Origin: an uncultured Lachnospiraceae bacterium
Lineage (GTDB): Bacteria; Bacillota; Clostridia; Lachnospirales; Lachnospiraceae
Length of the DNA: 64,000 bases
Direction: 5' to 3'
Assembly: GCA_910585635.1 (NCBI GenBank)
Contig: CAJUFE010000019.1
Coordinates: forward strand, 1 to 64,000
Shown: positions 15,534 to 24,539 of the stretch, piece by piece
Numbering within the stretch: position 1 is the first letter of the stretch
Layout of the letters: every line of letters starts with the position of its first letter
Made by a program: the position numbers and the translations under genes
Notes under the pieces: model-generated
Told to the model about the DNA's origin: nothing
Database searches by the model: none
Seen by the model: the letters and a program-made list of their open reading frames with translations, nothing else

Positions 15534-17338
15534 CTTTCCTTCTCCTCCTCTGCCGGCTCTCCTGCCACGGCGATCCCCAGCTCTTTAAGCTGCGCGTCCT
15601 CCACCGGGGTAGGCGCCTCGCACATCAGACAGGAGGCATCCTTGACCTTGGGGAAGGCGATCACATCCCGGATGCTGTCCGCCCCCACCATCCACATCAC
15701 CACCCGGTCCAGGCCGTAGGCCAGCCCGGCATGGGGCGGGACGCCGTATTTAAACGCTTCTAACAGAAAGCCGAACTGCTCGCTGGCCCGCTCCGGCGTG
15801 AAGCCTAAGACCTCCAGCATCTTGGACTGGATGTCCGCCTGATGGATCCGCACCGAGCCGCCGCCCAGCTCCGTACCGTTTAAGACGATATCATAGGCCT
15901 TCGCCCGCACCGCGCCGGGATCTGTGTCTAAGAGCGGCAGGTCCTCGTCCATGGGCATGGTAAAGGGATGGTGCTTGGCCACATAGCGGCCTTCCTCTTC
16001 GGAATACTCCAAAAGGGGGAATTCTGTGACCCACAAGAACTTCCACTGGCCTGCCGGGATCAGATCCAGCTGCCTGGCCACCTCCAGCCGGAGAGCGCCA
16101 AGCACGTTATAGACCACCTCATCCTTGTCCGCCGCGAACAGCAGCAGGTCCCCGGCCTTTCCGCCCATGGCCTCCGCCAGCCCGGCCAGCTCCTCCTCGG
16201 TCATGAACTTGGCAAAGGAGGACTTATAGGAGCCGTCCTCCTGGATGGCCAGGTAGGCTAAGCCCTTAGCGCCATAGTCTTTAGCAAAGGCCACCAGGGC
16301 GTCGATCTTTTTCCGGGGCATGCCGGCCTGTCCCTCCACGCACAGGCCCCGGACCGAGCCGCCGGCCTCCAGGGCACCCTTGAATACCGCAAACCCGCAG
16401 TCCTTTACCACCTTTGACACATCCTTAAGCTCCATGCCGAAACGCATATCCGGTTTATCGGAGCCGAAGCGGTCCATGGCCTCCTTCCAGGTCAGCCTGG
16501 GCAGGGGCAGGGAGATCTCCACCCCGCAGATCTCCCTGAACAAGGTCTGCACCAGACGCTCGTTCACATCCATCACGTCCTCTTCTTCCACAAAGGACAG
16601 CTCCATATCGATCTGGGTGAACTCCGGCTGGCGGTCCGCCCGCAGGTCCTCGTCCCGGTAACACCGGGCCAGCTGGAAATAGCGGTCGTAGCCGGAGCAC
16701 ATCAAAAGCTGCTTAAAGAGCTGGGGCGACTGGGGCAAGGCATAGAAGGAGCCGGGATGGACCCGGCTGGGCACCAGATAGTCCCTGGCCCCCTCCGGGG
16801 TGCTCTTGATCAGGGTGGGCGTCTCGATCTCTAAAAAGCCCTCCTCCGCCAGGAAACGGCGGGTCAGGATCGCCACCTTGCTCCTGGTCATGATGTTCTC
16901 CTGCAGGTCCGGCCGCCTAAGGTCCAGATAACGGTACTTTAAGCGCAGCTCCTCCCGGGTCTTCGAACCGGCCTCGATCGGGAAGGGCGGGGTCTCCGAC
17001 TCCGACAAGATCCTAAGGCTCTCTGCCCGCACCTCGATCGTCCCGGTCTTTAGCTGTGTGTTGGCCGCCCCGGACCGCTTCTCCACAGTCCCGGTCACCG
17101 CCACCACGAACTCACTCCTCAGCTTCTCTGCCTTGGCAAAATACACCGCGCCGCAGTCATTTTCCTCGAAGATCAGCTGTAAGATCCCCGACCGGTCCCG
17201 CAGGTCCACGAAAATGATCCCGCCCTTGTTCCTGCTCTTCTGTACCCAGCCCATCACTGTGATGGTCTGTCCGATATGCGCCTCCGATACCTCCGCGCAT
17301 CTGTAGGACCTTTTCAGTCCTTTCATCGACTCCGCCAT
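15530..17338 (-). CDS. aspS: Aspartyl-tRNA synthetase
   Basis: A 602-residue bacterial-type class IIb synthetase that charges tRNA-Asp. The N-terminal OB-fold anticodon domain (GWVQKSRNKGGIIFVDLRDR), motif 2 (FQLARCYRDEDLRADRQPEFTQ shortened to CYRDEDLRADRQPEFTQ), the GAD insertion domain characteristic of bacteria, and motif 3 (GLAYGLDRVVMW) are all present. A GGAGG site precedes the ATG. hisS lies 107 bases downstream of nothing else on the same strand: hisS is immediately upstream, as in many Clostridia. No T-box leader is visible. Confidence 0.95.
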   Translation of the reverse strand: MAESMKGLKRSYRCAEVSEAHIGQTITVMGWVQKSRNKGGIIFVDLRDRSGILQLIFEENDCGAVYFAKAEKLRSEFVVAVTGTVEKRSGAANTQLKTGTIEVRAESLRILSESETPPFPIEAGSKTREELRLKYRYLDLRRPDLQENIMTRSKVAILTRRFLAEEGFLEIETPTLIKSTPEGARDYLVPSRVHPGSFYALPQSPQLFKQLLMCSGYDRYFQLARCYRDEDLRADRQPEFTQIDMELSFVEEEDVMDVNERLVQTLFREICGVEISLPLPRLTWKEAMDRFGSDKPDMRFGMELKDVSKVVKDCGFAVFKGALEAGGSVRGLCVEGQAGMPRKKIDALVAFAKDYGAKGLAYLAIQEDGSYKSSFAKFMTEEELAGLAEAMGGKAGDLLLFAADKDEVVYNVLGALRLEVARQLDLIPAGQWKFLWVTEFPLLEYSEEEGRYVAKHHPFTMPMDEDLPLLDTDPGAVRAKAYDIVLNGTELGGGSVRIHQADIQSKMLEVLGFTPERASEQFGFLLEAFKYGVPPHAGLAYGLDRVVMWMVGADSIRDVIAFPKVKDASCLMCEAPTPVEDAQLKELGIAVAGEPAEEEKES

Positions 17339-17445
17339 GATCCATCCTCCTGTTCTCTATCGCCATGCTTTATTTCTATGCTGTTCGTCCTCTATATCCG
17401 CTTTCTCGGAGCGTAGGGACCTCTCGCTGACCGGTAAAGCCTCCC

Positions 17446-18822
17446 TTACCGTTTTAGGGCATCTCGGTAAAATTCCTTAAACTGCCCATACCCGTCCTTC
17501 ATCAGCTGCTCCTTCTGGAACTTCTTGTTCTTGTTCATCTGGGCCACCAGCACCTGGACGCCGGCCTCCCTCTCTTTAGACGCCTCCCGGAGCACCTGGC
17601 TCAGCACCTCCTGGCTCACGCCCTTTTCAAACAGGTAGGCCTTCTTTTCCCCTGCTCCCGGCACTGTAAAGCCCGCATCCAGCAAGATCGTGACGATCCG
17701 CTCGAAGCCGATGGAAAAGCCGCAGGCCGGTGTATCCATGCCGGTGAACCGGCCGATCATCTTATCATAACGGCCGCCCCCTGCTACAGAGCCGCCGAAG
17801 CCTTCCATGGCCACCTCGAAGATCGTGCCGGTGTAGTAGGACATCCCCCGGACCAGCGTGGGGTCGAAGACCAGCTTGAACGACGTCTCCGCCACCTCCA
17901 GGACCGTATCCATGATATGGGCCAGTCCCTCCGGGACCTGTGGGTCCACGGCCCCAGCCTCCGAAAGGAGGGCGCCCAGCCGGCGGACCTTTTCTGAGGC
18001 TCTTTCCCCTCTTTTCTCTGCCTCACCTCTGGCTGTCTCGCCGCTGACCGCCCCATCTCCTGCTTCCCCGTCTCTGGCAGCCTCATCTTCTTTCCCACCA
18101 GAGCCTGCTCCAAAGTCGGCGAACAGCCCTAAGTATTTCTCCACCTGCTCGTCCGCGAACCCGGCTTCCTTAAGCTCCGCCTTCACGCCTTCCATCCCGA
18201 TCTTATCCATCTTATCCAGGATGATGAAGATCTGGTCGTAGGACTCCTCCGGGAACCCGCAGTAGGCCGCCATGCCCTTCAATATACCCCGGTCATTGAT
18301 CCGGACCGCAAAGGAATTACCCGGGCAGATCCGCCCCAGCGCGGTGGTTGTGGCCAAGATCAGCTCGATCTCCGCCAGGGAGGTGGCATCGCCTAAGATA
18401 TCGATATCGCACTGGACGAACTGGCGGAACCTCCCCTTCTGGGGGCGATCTGCCCGCCACACACTCCCCATCTGCAGCGCCTTAAAGGGCGCTGGCAGCT
18501 CAGAGGCATGGCCCGCATAGTACCGGGAAAGGGGAAGGGTCAGGTCGTAGCGCAGGCCGCCGTCCACCACATCCTCCTCGCTCTGGGCCGCCGCCACATC
18601 CAGCTTGTCCCCTCTCTTTAGGATCTTAAAGATCAGCTTCTCATTATCCCCGCCCTGCTTGCTGGTCAGGTTCTCGATATGCTCCACACAGGGGGTCTCG
18701 ATCTGGGAAAACCCAAAGCTCTTGTAGGTCTCCCGGATCTTTTCCATCACATATTCCCGGACCTGCATCTCTGCAGGCAGGACATCCTTCATGCCGGTGA
18801 CCGGCTTTTTCTTCAATGCCAT
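17446..18822 (-). CDS. hisS: Histidyl-tRNA synthetase with a low-complexity insert
   Basis: A 458-residue class IIa synthetase charging tRNA-His. It has the histidine-specific motifs VRGMSYYTGTIFE and GGGRYDKM, plus motif 3 in ACGFSIGFERI. Residues about 237-279 are a charged Glu/Arg/Gly/Ala insertion between the catalytic core and the YYTG segment, absent in ordinary HisRS. The C-terminal anticodon domain is shorter or more divergent than usual, so a role in regulation (HisZ-like) cannot be fully excluded, but the motifs and aspS linkage favour HisRS. It follows hemZ by 24 bases. Confidence 0.88.
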   Translation of the reverse strand: MALKKKPVTGMKDVLPAEMQVREYVMEKIRETYKSFGFSQIETPCVEHIENLTSKQGGDNEKLIFKILKRGDKLDVAAAQSEEDVVDGGLRYDLTLPLSRYYAGHASELPAPFKALQMGSVWRADRPQKGRFRQFVQCDIDILGDATSLAEIELILATTTALGRICPGNSFAVRINDRGILKGMAAYCGFPEESYDQIFIILDKMDKIGMEGVKAELKEAGFADEQVEKYLGLFADFGAGSGGKEDEAARDGEAGDGAVSGETARGEAEKRGERASEKVRRLGALLSEAGAVDPQVPEGLAHIMDTVLEVAETSFKLVFDPTLVRGMSYYTGTIFEVAMEGFGGSVAGGGRYDKMIGRFTGMDTPACGFSIGFERIVTILLDAGFTVPGAGEKKAYLFEKGVSQEVLSQVLREASKEREAGVQVLVAQMNKNKKFQKEQLMKDGYGQFKEFYRDALKR

Positions 18823-18846
18823 CTATCCTTCCTCCATTCCTTCCAT

Positions 18847-20673
18847 CTATCGGATATACTGTTGCATAAACCGCTCTTTTTTCTCCAGCACCTCCTGATA
18901 CCGGGGCAGATATTCCTGGATGTTCTTGATATTTTCCAGCCGCTCCACCCGGTTTTCCCCGGGGATGACCACCTTGGTGGTGGTGCCCGCCCCGCAGCCT
19001 GCCACAGTATGCTTTTCCTCCATCATCAGGATGTTATACAGGCAGGCCTTATCGCCCTGGGCATAGCCCACATTTTCCAGGTTCCCTGCCATGTTTTTCT
19101 GGCGGTACAGGTAGTAGGGGGCCATCCCCATCTCCCCGGCCGCTGCGGCCGCCAGCTCCACCAGCTCCTCCAGGGCCGGGCCGTCCGCCAGCAGGAGGCC
19201 CTTGTAGCGGTCTTTTTCCAGGTTCAGCCTGGCCGCCCGCTTTAGGGCCAGGCAGTGGACGGTCAGGCTCTCCGGGCGGAGCCGGCAGATCTCTTCTAAG
19301 GTATGGGCCACCTTCTCCTTCCCTTCTCCCGGCAGCCCTAAGATCATATCCATATTGATATTGTCAAACCCCAGGTCCCTGGCCATGGCAAAGACCTCCA
19401 GCACCTGCCCCACCGTATGCTGCCTGCCGATCAGATCCAAGGTCTCCTGGGCCATGGTCTGGGGATTGATCGAGATCCGGCTCACACCGTGGGCCTTTAA
19501 GAGCTTAAGCTTCTCTCTGGTGATGCTGTCCGGCCGCCCGGCCTCCACCGTAAATTCCCGCAGGCCGGAAAAGTCGAAGACCTCACAGACCATATCCAGC
19601 AGCCGATCCAGCTGCTCCTCCGGCAGGGAGGTGGGGGTCCCGCCTCCGATATAGATCGTCTGGAGCTCCTTTTTCCCGCTCATATGGGCCTGGACGATCT
19701 GACATTCCTTCTTAAGGATATCCAGATACTCGTCCAGCCGCTCTCTCCATCTGGCGATCGGATAGGAGGTAAAGGAGCAATACAGACAGGTGGTGGGGCA
19801 GAAGGGGATCCCCACATATAAGCTGTAGCCCTTTTGAAAGTCTAAGGTCCTTAAGAGCCTTCTCTCCTCCTTGGCGATCCGCAGGCTCAAGTCCCGTTTC
19901 TCCTTCCCGGTCAGATAGTGGGCTTCCATATAGGAAGCGATCCGCTCCTCCTCCCAGCCCTCAGCCAGCTTCCCCTCCACGATCTTCACCGGACGGATCC
20001 CGGTGAGGGAGCCCCAAGGCAGCAGTCTCCCGGTATCCAGCGCCAAGAGAAAGTACAGTCTGCCCTTGATCCGGTCCTTGGTCTCCTTCCGGTCCGCCGG
20101 GTCCACCGCAAAGGGCTCGTTCGCTAAGGCCTCCCGAAACCCCTGTTCCCACGCCGGGCAGCCCTGCGCCAGCGCCTCCGCCCTGCAGGCTGCCGTCCCG
20201 ATGCTCTCTGCACCGCTGACCGACGGCCTGCTGCTCTCCGCACCGTTGACTGATGGCCCGCCGCTCTCCGCACCGCAGACCGACGGCCCACAGTCCTCTG
20301 CCTTGCCGTCTGCGGTCTGGCCCTGCCTCCGCTCCACCTGCAGCCTGTATCTGGACCGCCCATCCAGAAAAGCGCCATCCACCCGCAGGTCCAGACCGAG
20401 CGCCTCTCCCTCATCTGCCCGTCTGGCCTGCTCCTTTACTTTTCCGGCCTGTTCCGTCTGATCCTCTGCTCCTCCAGCCCGATCTGCTCCTGGCCCCGGC
20501 CCCTTCCCGGACCGGCTCTTTTCGGCCCGGCGCTCTCCGGCGCTCTTCCTCGCTCCGCCCTCAGTCTCATCCCGTCCACCGTAGACAAAGACCGCTCCAG
20601 GATAGAAGGCCATCAAAAGCTCCCGGATATCCTGCTCAAAGGCATCCTCCTCCAGCCACAGTCCGATCCTCAT
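18847..20673 (-). CDS. hemZ: HemZ-type radical SAM coproporphyrinogen dehydrogenase-like protein
   Basis: A 608-residue radical SAM protein of the HemZ/HemN group. The cluster motif is CPTTCLYC (Cys-x3-Cys-x2-Cys) followed by the glycine-rich YIGGGTPTSLP. HemZ proteins have an extra N-terminal domain, seen here with GSLTGIRPVKI. Two non-homologous low-complexity insertions occupy residues about 36-95 and 115-165, the second with three 10-residue repeats containing PSV and GAES. The enzyme family oxidises coproporphyrinogen III without oxygen or acts on other substrates; true haem synthesis in this organism is not shown. It sits in the conserved relA-MBL-hemZ-hisS order. Confidence 0.85.
   Translation of the reverse strand: MRIGLWLEEDAFEQDIRELLMAFYPGAVFVYGGRDETEGGARKSAGERRAEKSRSGKGPGPGADRAGGAEDQTEQAGKVKEQARRADEGEALGLDLRVDGAFLDGRSRYRLQVERRQGQTADGKAEDCGPSVCGAESGGPSVNGAESSRPSVSGAESIGTAACRAEALAQGCPAWEQGFREALANEPFAVDPADRKETKDRIKGRLYFLLALDTGRLLPWGSLTGIRPVKIVEGKLAEGWEEERIASYMEAHYLTGKEKRDLSLRIAKEERRLLRTLDFQKGYSLYVGIPFCPTTCLYCSFTSYPIARWRERLDEYLDILKKECQIVQAHMSGKKELQTIYIGGGTPTSLPEEQLDRLLDMVCEVFDFSGLREFTVEAGRPDSITREKLKLLKAHGVSRISINPQTMAQETLDLIGRQHTVGQVLEVFAMARDLGFDNINMDMILGLPGEGKEKVAHTLEEICRLRPESLTVHCLALKRAARLNLEKDRYKGLLLADGPALEELVELAAAAAGEMGMAPYYLYRQKNMAGNLENVGYAQGDKACLYNILMMEEKHTVAGCGAGTTTKVVIPGENRVERLENIKNIQEYLPRYQEVLEKKERFMQQYIR
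20200..20289 (-). repeat. 30-bp in-frame tandem repeat in hemZ
   Basis: Three 30-bp units (20200-20229, 20230-20259, 20260-20289), about 80-90 percent alike by eye, encode 10-residue units. They lie in the N-terminal insertion, not in the radical SAM core. Confidence 0.88.
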
Positions 20674-20692
20674 GACAAGTTCCTCCTATCCT

Positions 20693-21337
20693 TCAACGCC
20701 CCAGATACCCGGCTAACGGGTTATCGCGCCGCTCATCCCCGATCGTTGTCTGGCTCTCATGGCCCGGGTAGACGACCACGTCCTCCGGCAGCACCAGGAG
20801 CTTTTCCGTGATCGAGCGGATCAGCGCCCGGGTATCTCCTGTGGGAAAATCTGTCCGCCCATAAGACAGGTGGAACAGGGTATCGCCGGAAAAGAGGATC
20901 TTATCCTCCTTAAGATAATAGCATACACCGCCTATGGTGTGCCCTGGTGTGGCGATCACCTGCCACCGATGTCCCAGAAGGGAGAGCTCCTGCCCGTCTG
21001 CCAGGCCCTGCACATCCTTTACTGACACCGCGCCCCCCAGCTCCGGGGACAGGTTCAGGGTCGGATCCGATAACAGCTCTTTCTCCGCCTCCCCGGCATA
21101 GACCGGTATGCCTAGGGCTTTTCGGAGCTCTGGCACCCCGCCGATATGGTCCCCATGTCCATGGGTCAGGAGGATCGCTGTGGGCTCTGTGCCCAGCTTT
21201 CTGCACTGGGCCAGGATGGAGGCGCCATCTGCCGCCGGGTCCACGATCACAGCCGCCTTCGCTCCCTCTTCAAATATGATATAGCAATTCGTGCCGATCG
21301 GTCCGATCACCTTGTTCTTGACCGTCAATCTCCCCAT
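20693..21337 (-). CDS. MBL-fold metallohydrolase (glyoxalase II-like)
   Basis: A 214-residue metallo-beta-lactamase fold protein. The metal motif THGHGDHIGG (HxHxDH) is intact, followed by ATPGHTIGGVCYY, FSGDTLF and a final GHESQTTIGDERRDNP, all as in the YcbL/glyoxalase II-like group. Such proteins hydrolyse thioesters such as S-lactoylglutathione or related small molecules; the substrate here is unknown. It lies between relA and hemZ, its usual place in Clostridia. Confidence 0.88.
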   Translation of the reverse strand: MGRLTVKNKVIGPIGTNCYIIFEEGAKAAVIVDPAADGASILAQCRKLGTEPTAILLTHGHGDHIGGVPELRKALGIPVYAGEAEKELLSDPTLNLSPELGGAVSVKDVQGLADGQELSLLGHRWQVIATPGHTIGGVCYYLKEDKILFSGDTLFHLSYGRTDFPTGDTRALIRSITEKLLVLPEDVVVYPGHESQTTIGDERRDNPLAGYLGR

Positions 21338-21422
21338 CCTTTGTCTCCTTTCTTCCTATATAAGGAAAGCTCCCCGGAGGTCTCCGGAAAGCCTTATCAT
21401 CTTCTATGTCCGCCGGCAGGCA

Positions 21423-23705
21423 TCAGCCTGTGGCTCTTTCGATATCCAGCACGCTGTCGATCTGACGGATCTTATCGATCAGATGGTTCAGCTCTTCCAC
21501 GCTATGGATATCAAAAGCCATGCTGATCGTCGCTTTCCCCTGCTTGTTGGTCCGCACGTTGATGGAGGTGATATCGATCTGCTTTTCCGTAAATACCTTG
21601 GAGATATCCACGAACAGGCCGATACGGTTATTGGCATACACCTTGATCTCTGTAAAATAGGTGGTCTTCCCGCTCTCGATCTGCTCCTTCTGCCACTCCG
21701 CGTCGATCATCCTGGAGCGCTCATCCTCCGGAAGGTTGAGCATATTGATACAGTCCGTCCGGTGGATGGAGATCCCTCTCCCTCTGGTGACGAAGCCTAC
21801 GATCTCATCTCCCGGCACCGGGCTGCAGCATTTGGAAAAACGGACCGCCAGGTCATGTATCCCCCGGACCACGATCCCGCTGCCGGACCGCTTGGCCACC
21901 ATAGGCGCCTTGCCGCTCATATCCGTCAGTTCATTTAAGATACTGGCATCGCTGATCTCCTTCTTTTTCTTCTTGTTCAGCTCCTCCAGCATCTTATTGA
22001 CCACCTGGCCTTCCTTCAGGCCGCCGTGGCCGATCGAGGCCAGCACGGAATCCCAGTCCTTAAAAACATACCGGGCCATCACCTTTTCCATGTACTCCGG
22101 CTTATTGATCTCGGTGAAAACGATGCCCTTGGCCTTGCAGTAGCGCTCGATCATGTCCTTTCCGCGGATGATGTTATCTTCCTTCAGCTCCGTCTTGAAC
22201 CATTGATTGATCTTATTCTTTGCCTGGGTGCTCTTCACCAGAGCCAGCCAGTCCCGGCTGGGGCCTTTGGAATTCTGGGAAGTGACGATCTCGATCCGGT
22301 CCCCGTTCTGGATCACATAATCGATGGTCACCAGCTTGCCGTTCACCCTGGCTCCGATCATCTTATTGCCCACCGCGCTGTGGATCGCATAGGCAAAATC
22401 GATCGTCGTGGAGCCGCTGGGCAGGTTCTTCACATCGCCGGAGGGGGTAAAGCAGTAGACCGTGTCGGAGAACAGATCCAGATCGCTCTTTAGCAGATTT
22501 AAAAACTCTTTGGAATCATCCGCATCACGCTGCCACTCTAAGATCTGCCGCAGCCAGCTCATCTTCGCTTCCTCGTTGCCGGCGGCCACCTGTCCGCTCC
22601 CGCTCTCTTTATATTTCCAATGCGCGGCGATCCCATACTCCGCCGTCCTGTGCATCTCATAGGTCCGGATCTGGATCTCAAAAGGCTGTCCGTTGCTGCC
22701 GATCAGTGTGGTGTGCAGCGACTGGTACATGTTAGGCTTGGGCATGGCGATATAGTCCTTAAAACGTCCAGGGATCGGTTTATACATCTCATGGATCACA
22801 CCCAGGGCCCCGTAACAGTCTTTCACCGAATCGACGATGATCCGAACAGCGAACAGATCGTAGATCTGATCCAACGTCTTATTCTGGATCACCATCTTCC
22901 GATAGGTGCTGAAGAGATGCTTGGCCCGCCCGTCCACCTTCGCCTTGATCTCCGCGTTCTCCATGTGCTGTTTGACTTCTTCTACGATCTCTCTGACAAA
23001 AACCTCTCTGGAGCCTTCCTTTAAGGAGATCTTTTCCACCAGGTCTTTATATGCTTCCGGCTCTAAGTATTTTAAGGACAGGTCGTCCAGCTCCACCTGG
23101 ATCTTGGAGATGCCCAGACGGTTGGCGATCGGCGAATAGATCTCCAGGGTCTCTCGCGCTTTCTCCTTCTGCTTATGGGGGGACTGGAACTGCATGGTCC
23201 GCATATTGTGGAGACGGTCCGCCAGCTTGATCAAGATCACGCGGATATCCTTTGCCATGGCCAGGAACATCTTCCGCAGGTTCTCCGCCTGCAGCTCCAC
23301 CTTATCCGCAGACCAGGACAGCTGGGTCAGCTTGGTCACGCCGTCCACCAGCAGGGCCACCTCCGCGCCAAAGGCATCCTGGATCTCCTCCAGGGTCATG
23401 GCCGTATCCTCCACCACATCATGGAGCATCGCCGCTACGATCGTCTCCTTATCCATCTCCAGATCGGCCAGGATGATCGCCACACAGATCGGATGGATGA
23501 TATAGGGCTCGCCGGACTTGCGCTTCTGCCCCTCATGGGCCCCTACCGCCACCTGGTAGGCTTTTTCGATCATGCGGATGTCCGTGGACGGATGATATCT
23601 GCAGATCCCCTTGATCAGATCTTTATACAATTCTTCGGGATCAGTAAAAGATGCCGGCGCTTCTAACTCGATATCCAGATCTTCTTTTATCTTTTTTTCT
23701 GTCAT
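21423..23705 (-). CDS. relA: Bifunctional (p)ppGpp synthetase/hydrolase
   Basis: A 760-residue Rel protein. Domains in order: HD hydrolase with HDVVEDT, synthetase with EIQIRTYEMHRTAEYG, TGS domain, and a C-terminal ACT domain. The intact HDVVEDT indicates a working hydrolase, so this is the long bifunctional Rel that both makes and breaks the stringent alarmone. A promoter with 17-base spacing lies about 65 bases upstream. apt, the gene before it, is separated by 259 bases and a terminator-like hairpin. Confidence 0.94.
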   Translation of the reverse strand: MTEKKIKEDLDIELEAPASFTDPEELYKDLIKGICRYHPSTDIRMIEKAYQVAVGAHEGQKRKSGEPYIIHPICVAIILADLEMDKETIVAAMLHDVVEDTAMTLEEIQDAFGAEVALLVDGVTKLTQLSWSADKVELQAENLRKMFLAMAKDIRVILIKLADRLHNMRTMQFQSPHKQKEKARETLEIYSPIANRLGISKIQVELDDLSLKYLEPEAYKDLVEKISLKEGSREVFVREIVEEVKQHMENAEIKAKVDGRAKHLFSTYRKMVIQNKTLDQIYDLFAVRIIVDSVKDCYGALGVIHEMYKPIPGRFKDYIAMPKPNMYQSLHTTLIGSNGQPFEIQIRTYEMHRTAEYGIAAHWKYKESGSGQVAAGNEEAKMSWLRQILEWQRDADDSKEFLNLLKSDLDLFSDTVYCFTPSGDVKNLPSGSTTIDFAYAIHSAVGNKMIGARVNGKLVTIDYVIQNGDRIEIVTSQNSKGPSRDWLALVKSTQAKNKINQWFKTELKEDNIIRGKDMIERYCKAKGIVFTEINKPEYMEKVMARYVFKDWDSVLASIGHGGLKEGQVVNKMLEELNKKKKKEISDASILNELTDMSGKAPMVAKRSGSGIVVRGIHDLAVRFSKCCSPVPGDEIVGFVTRGRGISIHRTDCINMLNLPEDERSRMIDAEWQKEQIESGKTTYFTEIKVYANNRIGLFVDISKVFTEKQIDITSINVRTNKQGKATISMAFDIHSVEELNHLIDKIRQIDSVLDIERATG

Positions 23706-23767
23706 ATAGATCTTTCCACCTGCCTTTTCCCTAAGATATCATGTATGCATCTCGTGGTTATCCTGTT

Positions 23768-23796
23768 ATTATAATTTTATTTGTCATAAAATGCAA
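23768..23796 (-). promoter_or_regulatory. Promoter of relA
   Basis: TTGCAT (23791-23796) and TATAAT (23768-23773) separated by 17 bases on the minus strand. Confidence 0.75.
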
Positions 23797-23892
23797 GTAA
23801 AAGTCAAAAAAGCGTGGATACGGGCCATGCGCCTGCACCGATCCACCCTCCTACCCTTAGGATTTCCAGATACCATATGGTCCATACCTCCC

Positions 23893-23930
23893 GACAAAAG
23901 GAGGGAGCCCGCTCATCTGCCAGCTCCCTT
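23893..23930 (-). terminator. Terminator after apt
   Basis: GGGAGC/GCTCCC stem (23903-23928) with TCCTTTTGT downstream on the minus strand; it also has T's on the plus strand. Confidence 0.55.
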
Positions 23931-23964
23931 TTGTGCTCCGCCCTATCAAGATGCGATCCTATCC

Positions 23965-24498
23965 TTATTTTCCTTCGTAGGTGATCACGGCCCCCACATC
24001 GTAGCCCTTCAGCTTTTCTCTCCCTTTTAAGCCGGCCAGCTCCATGACAAAACAGATCTTGACCACCTGGCCGCCAAGCTGTTCCACCAGCTTGGTGATG
24101 GCTTCGATCGTCCCGCCTGTGGCGATCAGGTCGTCGATGATCGCCACCTTCTGGCCCGGCTTGATGGAGTCCTTGTGCATCTCGATCACGGCGCTGCCAT
24201 ATTCTAAGTCGTATTCCGCGGAGATGGTCTCACAGGGCAGCTTGCCCTTTTTGCGGACCGGCACAAAGCCCTTGTGCAGAGCATAGGCGACCGGCACGCC
24301 GAAGATGAACCCTCGGGACTCAGGGCCTACCACCACGTCGATATCGACCCCGTCCAGCATCTCCAGCAGCTTGTCGATCGCCAGATGGAGGCCGTCCCCG
24401 TCCTGCAAGATCGTGGTCACATCCCGAAAGATGATCCCCGGCTCGGGAAAGTCCGGTATGCTCCTTACATAATCTTCTACTCTCTTCATCTCTGTCAT
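23965..24498 (-). CDS. apt: Adenine phosphoribosyltransferase
   Basis: A 177-residue purine-salvage enzyme that makes AMP from adenine and PRPP. It shows the PRPP-binding motif VAIIDDLIATGGT, and GPESRGFIFG with the PEPGIIFRD-type N-terminal element typical of bacterial Apt. An AGGAGG site lies nine bases before the ATG. It follows the LacI regulator gene by 41 bases without a clear terminator, so read-through from the pectin locus is possible. Confidence 0.94.
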   Translation of the reverse strand: MTEMKRVEDYVRSIPDFPEPGIIFRDVTTILQDGDGLHLAIDKLLEMLDGVDIDVVVGPESRGFIFGVPVAYALHKGFVPVRKKGKLPCETISAEYDLEYGSAVIEMHKDSIKPGQKVAIIDDLIATGGTIEAITKLVEQLGGQVVKICFVMELAGLKGREKLKGYDVGAVITYEGK

Positions 24499-24539
24499 CC
24501 TCCTGGTCCTTTTTGACCTGTTTTTGATCTGATCTTTTG

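Noticed and set aside
17339..17445. T-box leader for aspS or hisS
   Set aside because: The gaps are too short and lack the T-box sequence.
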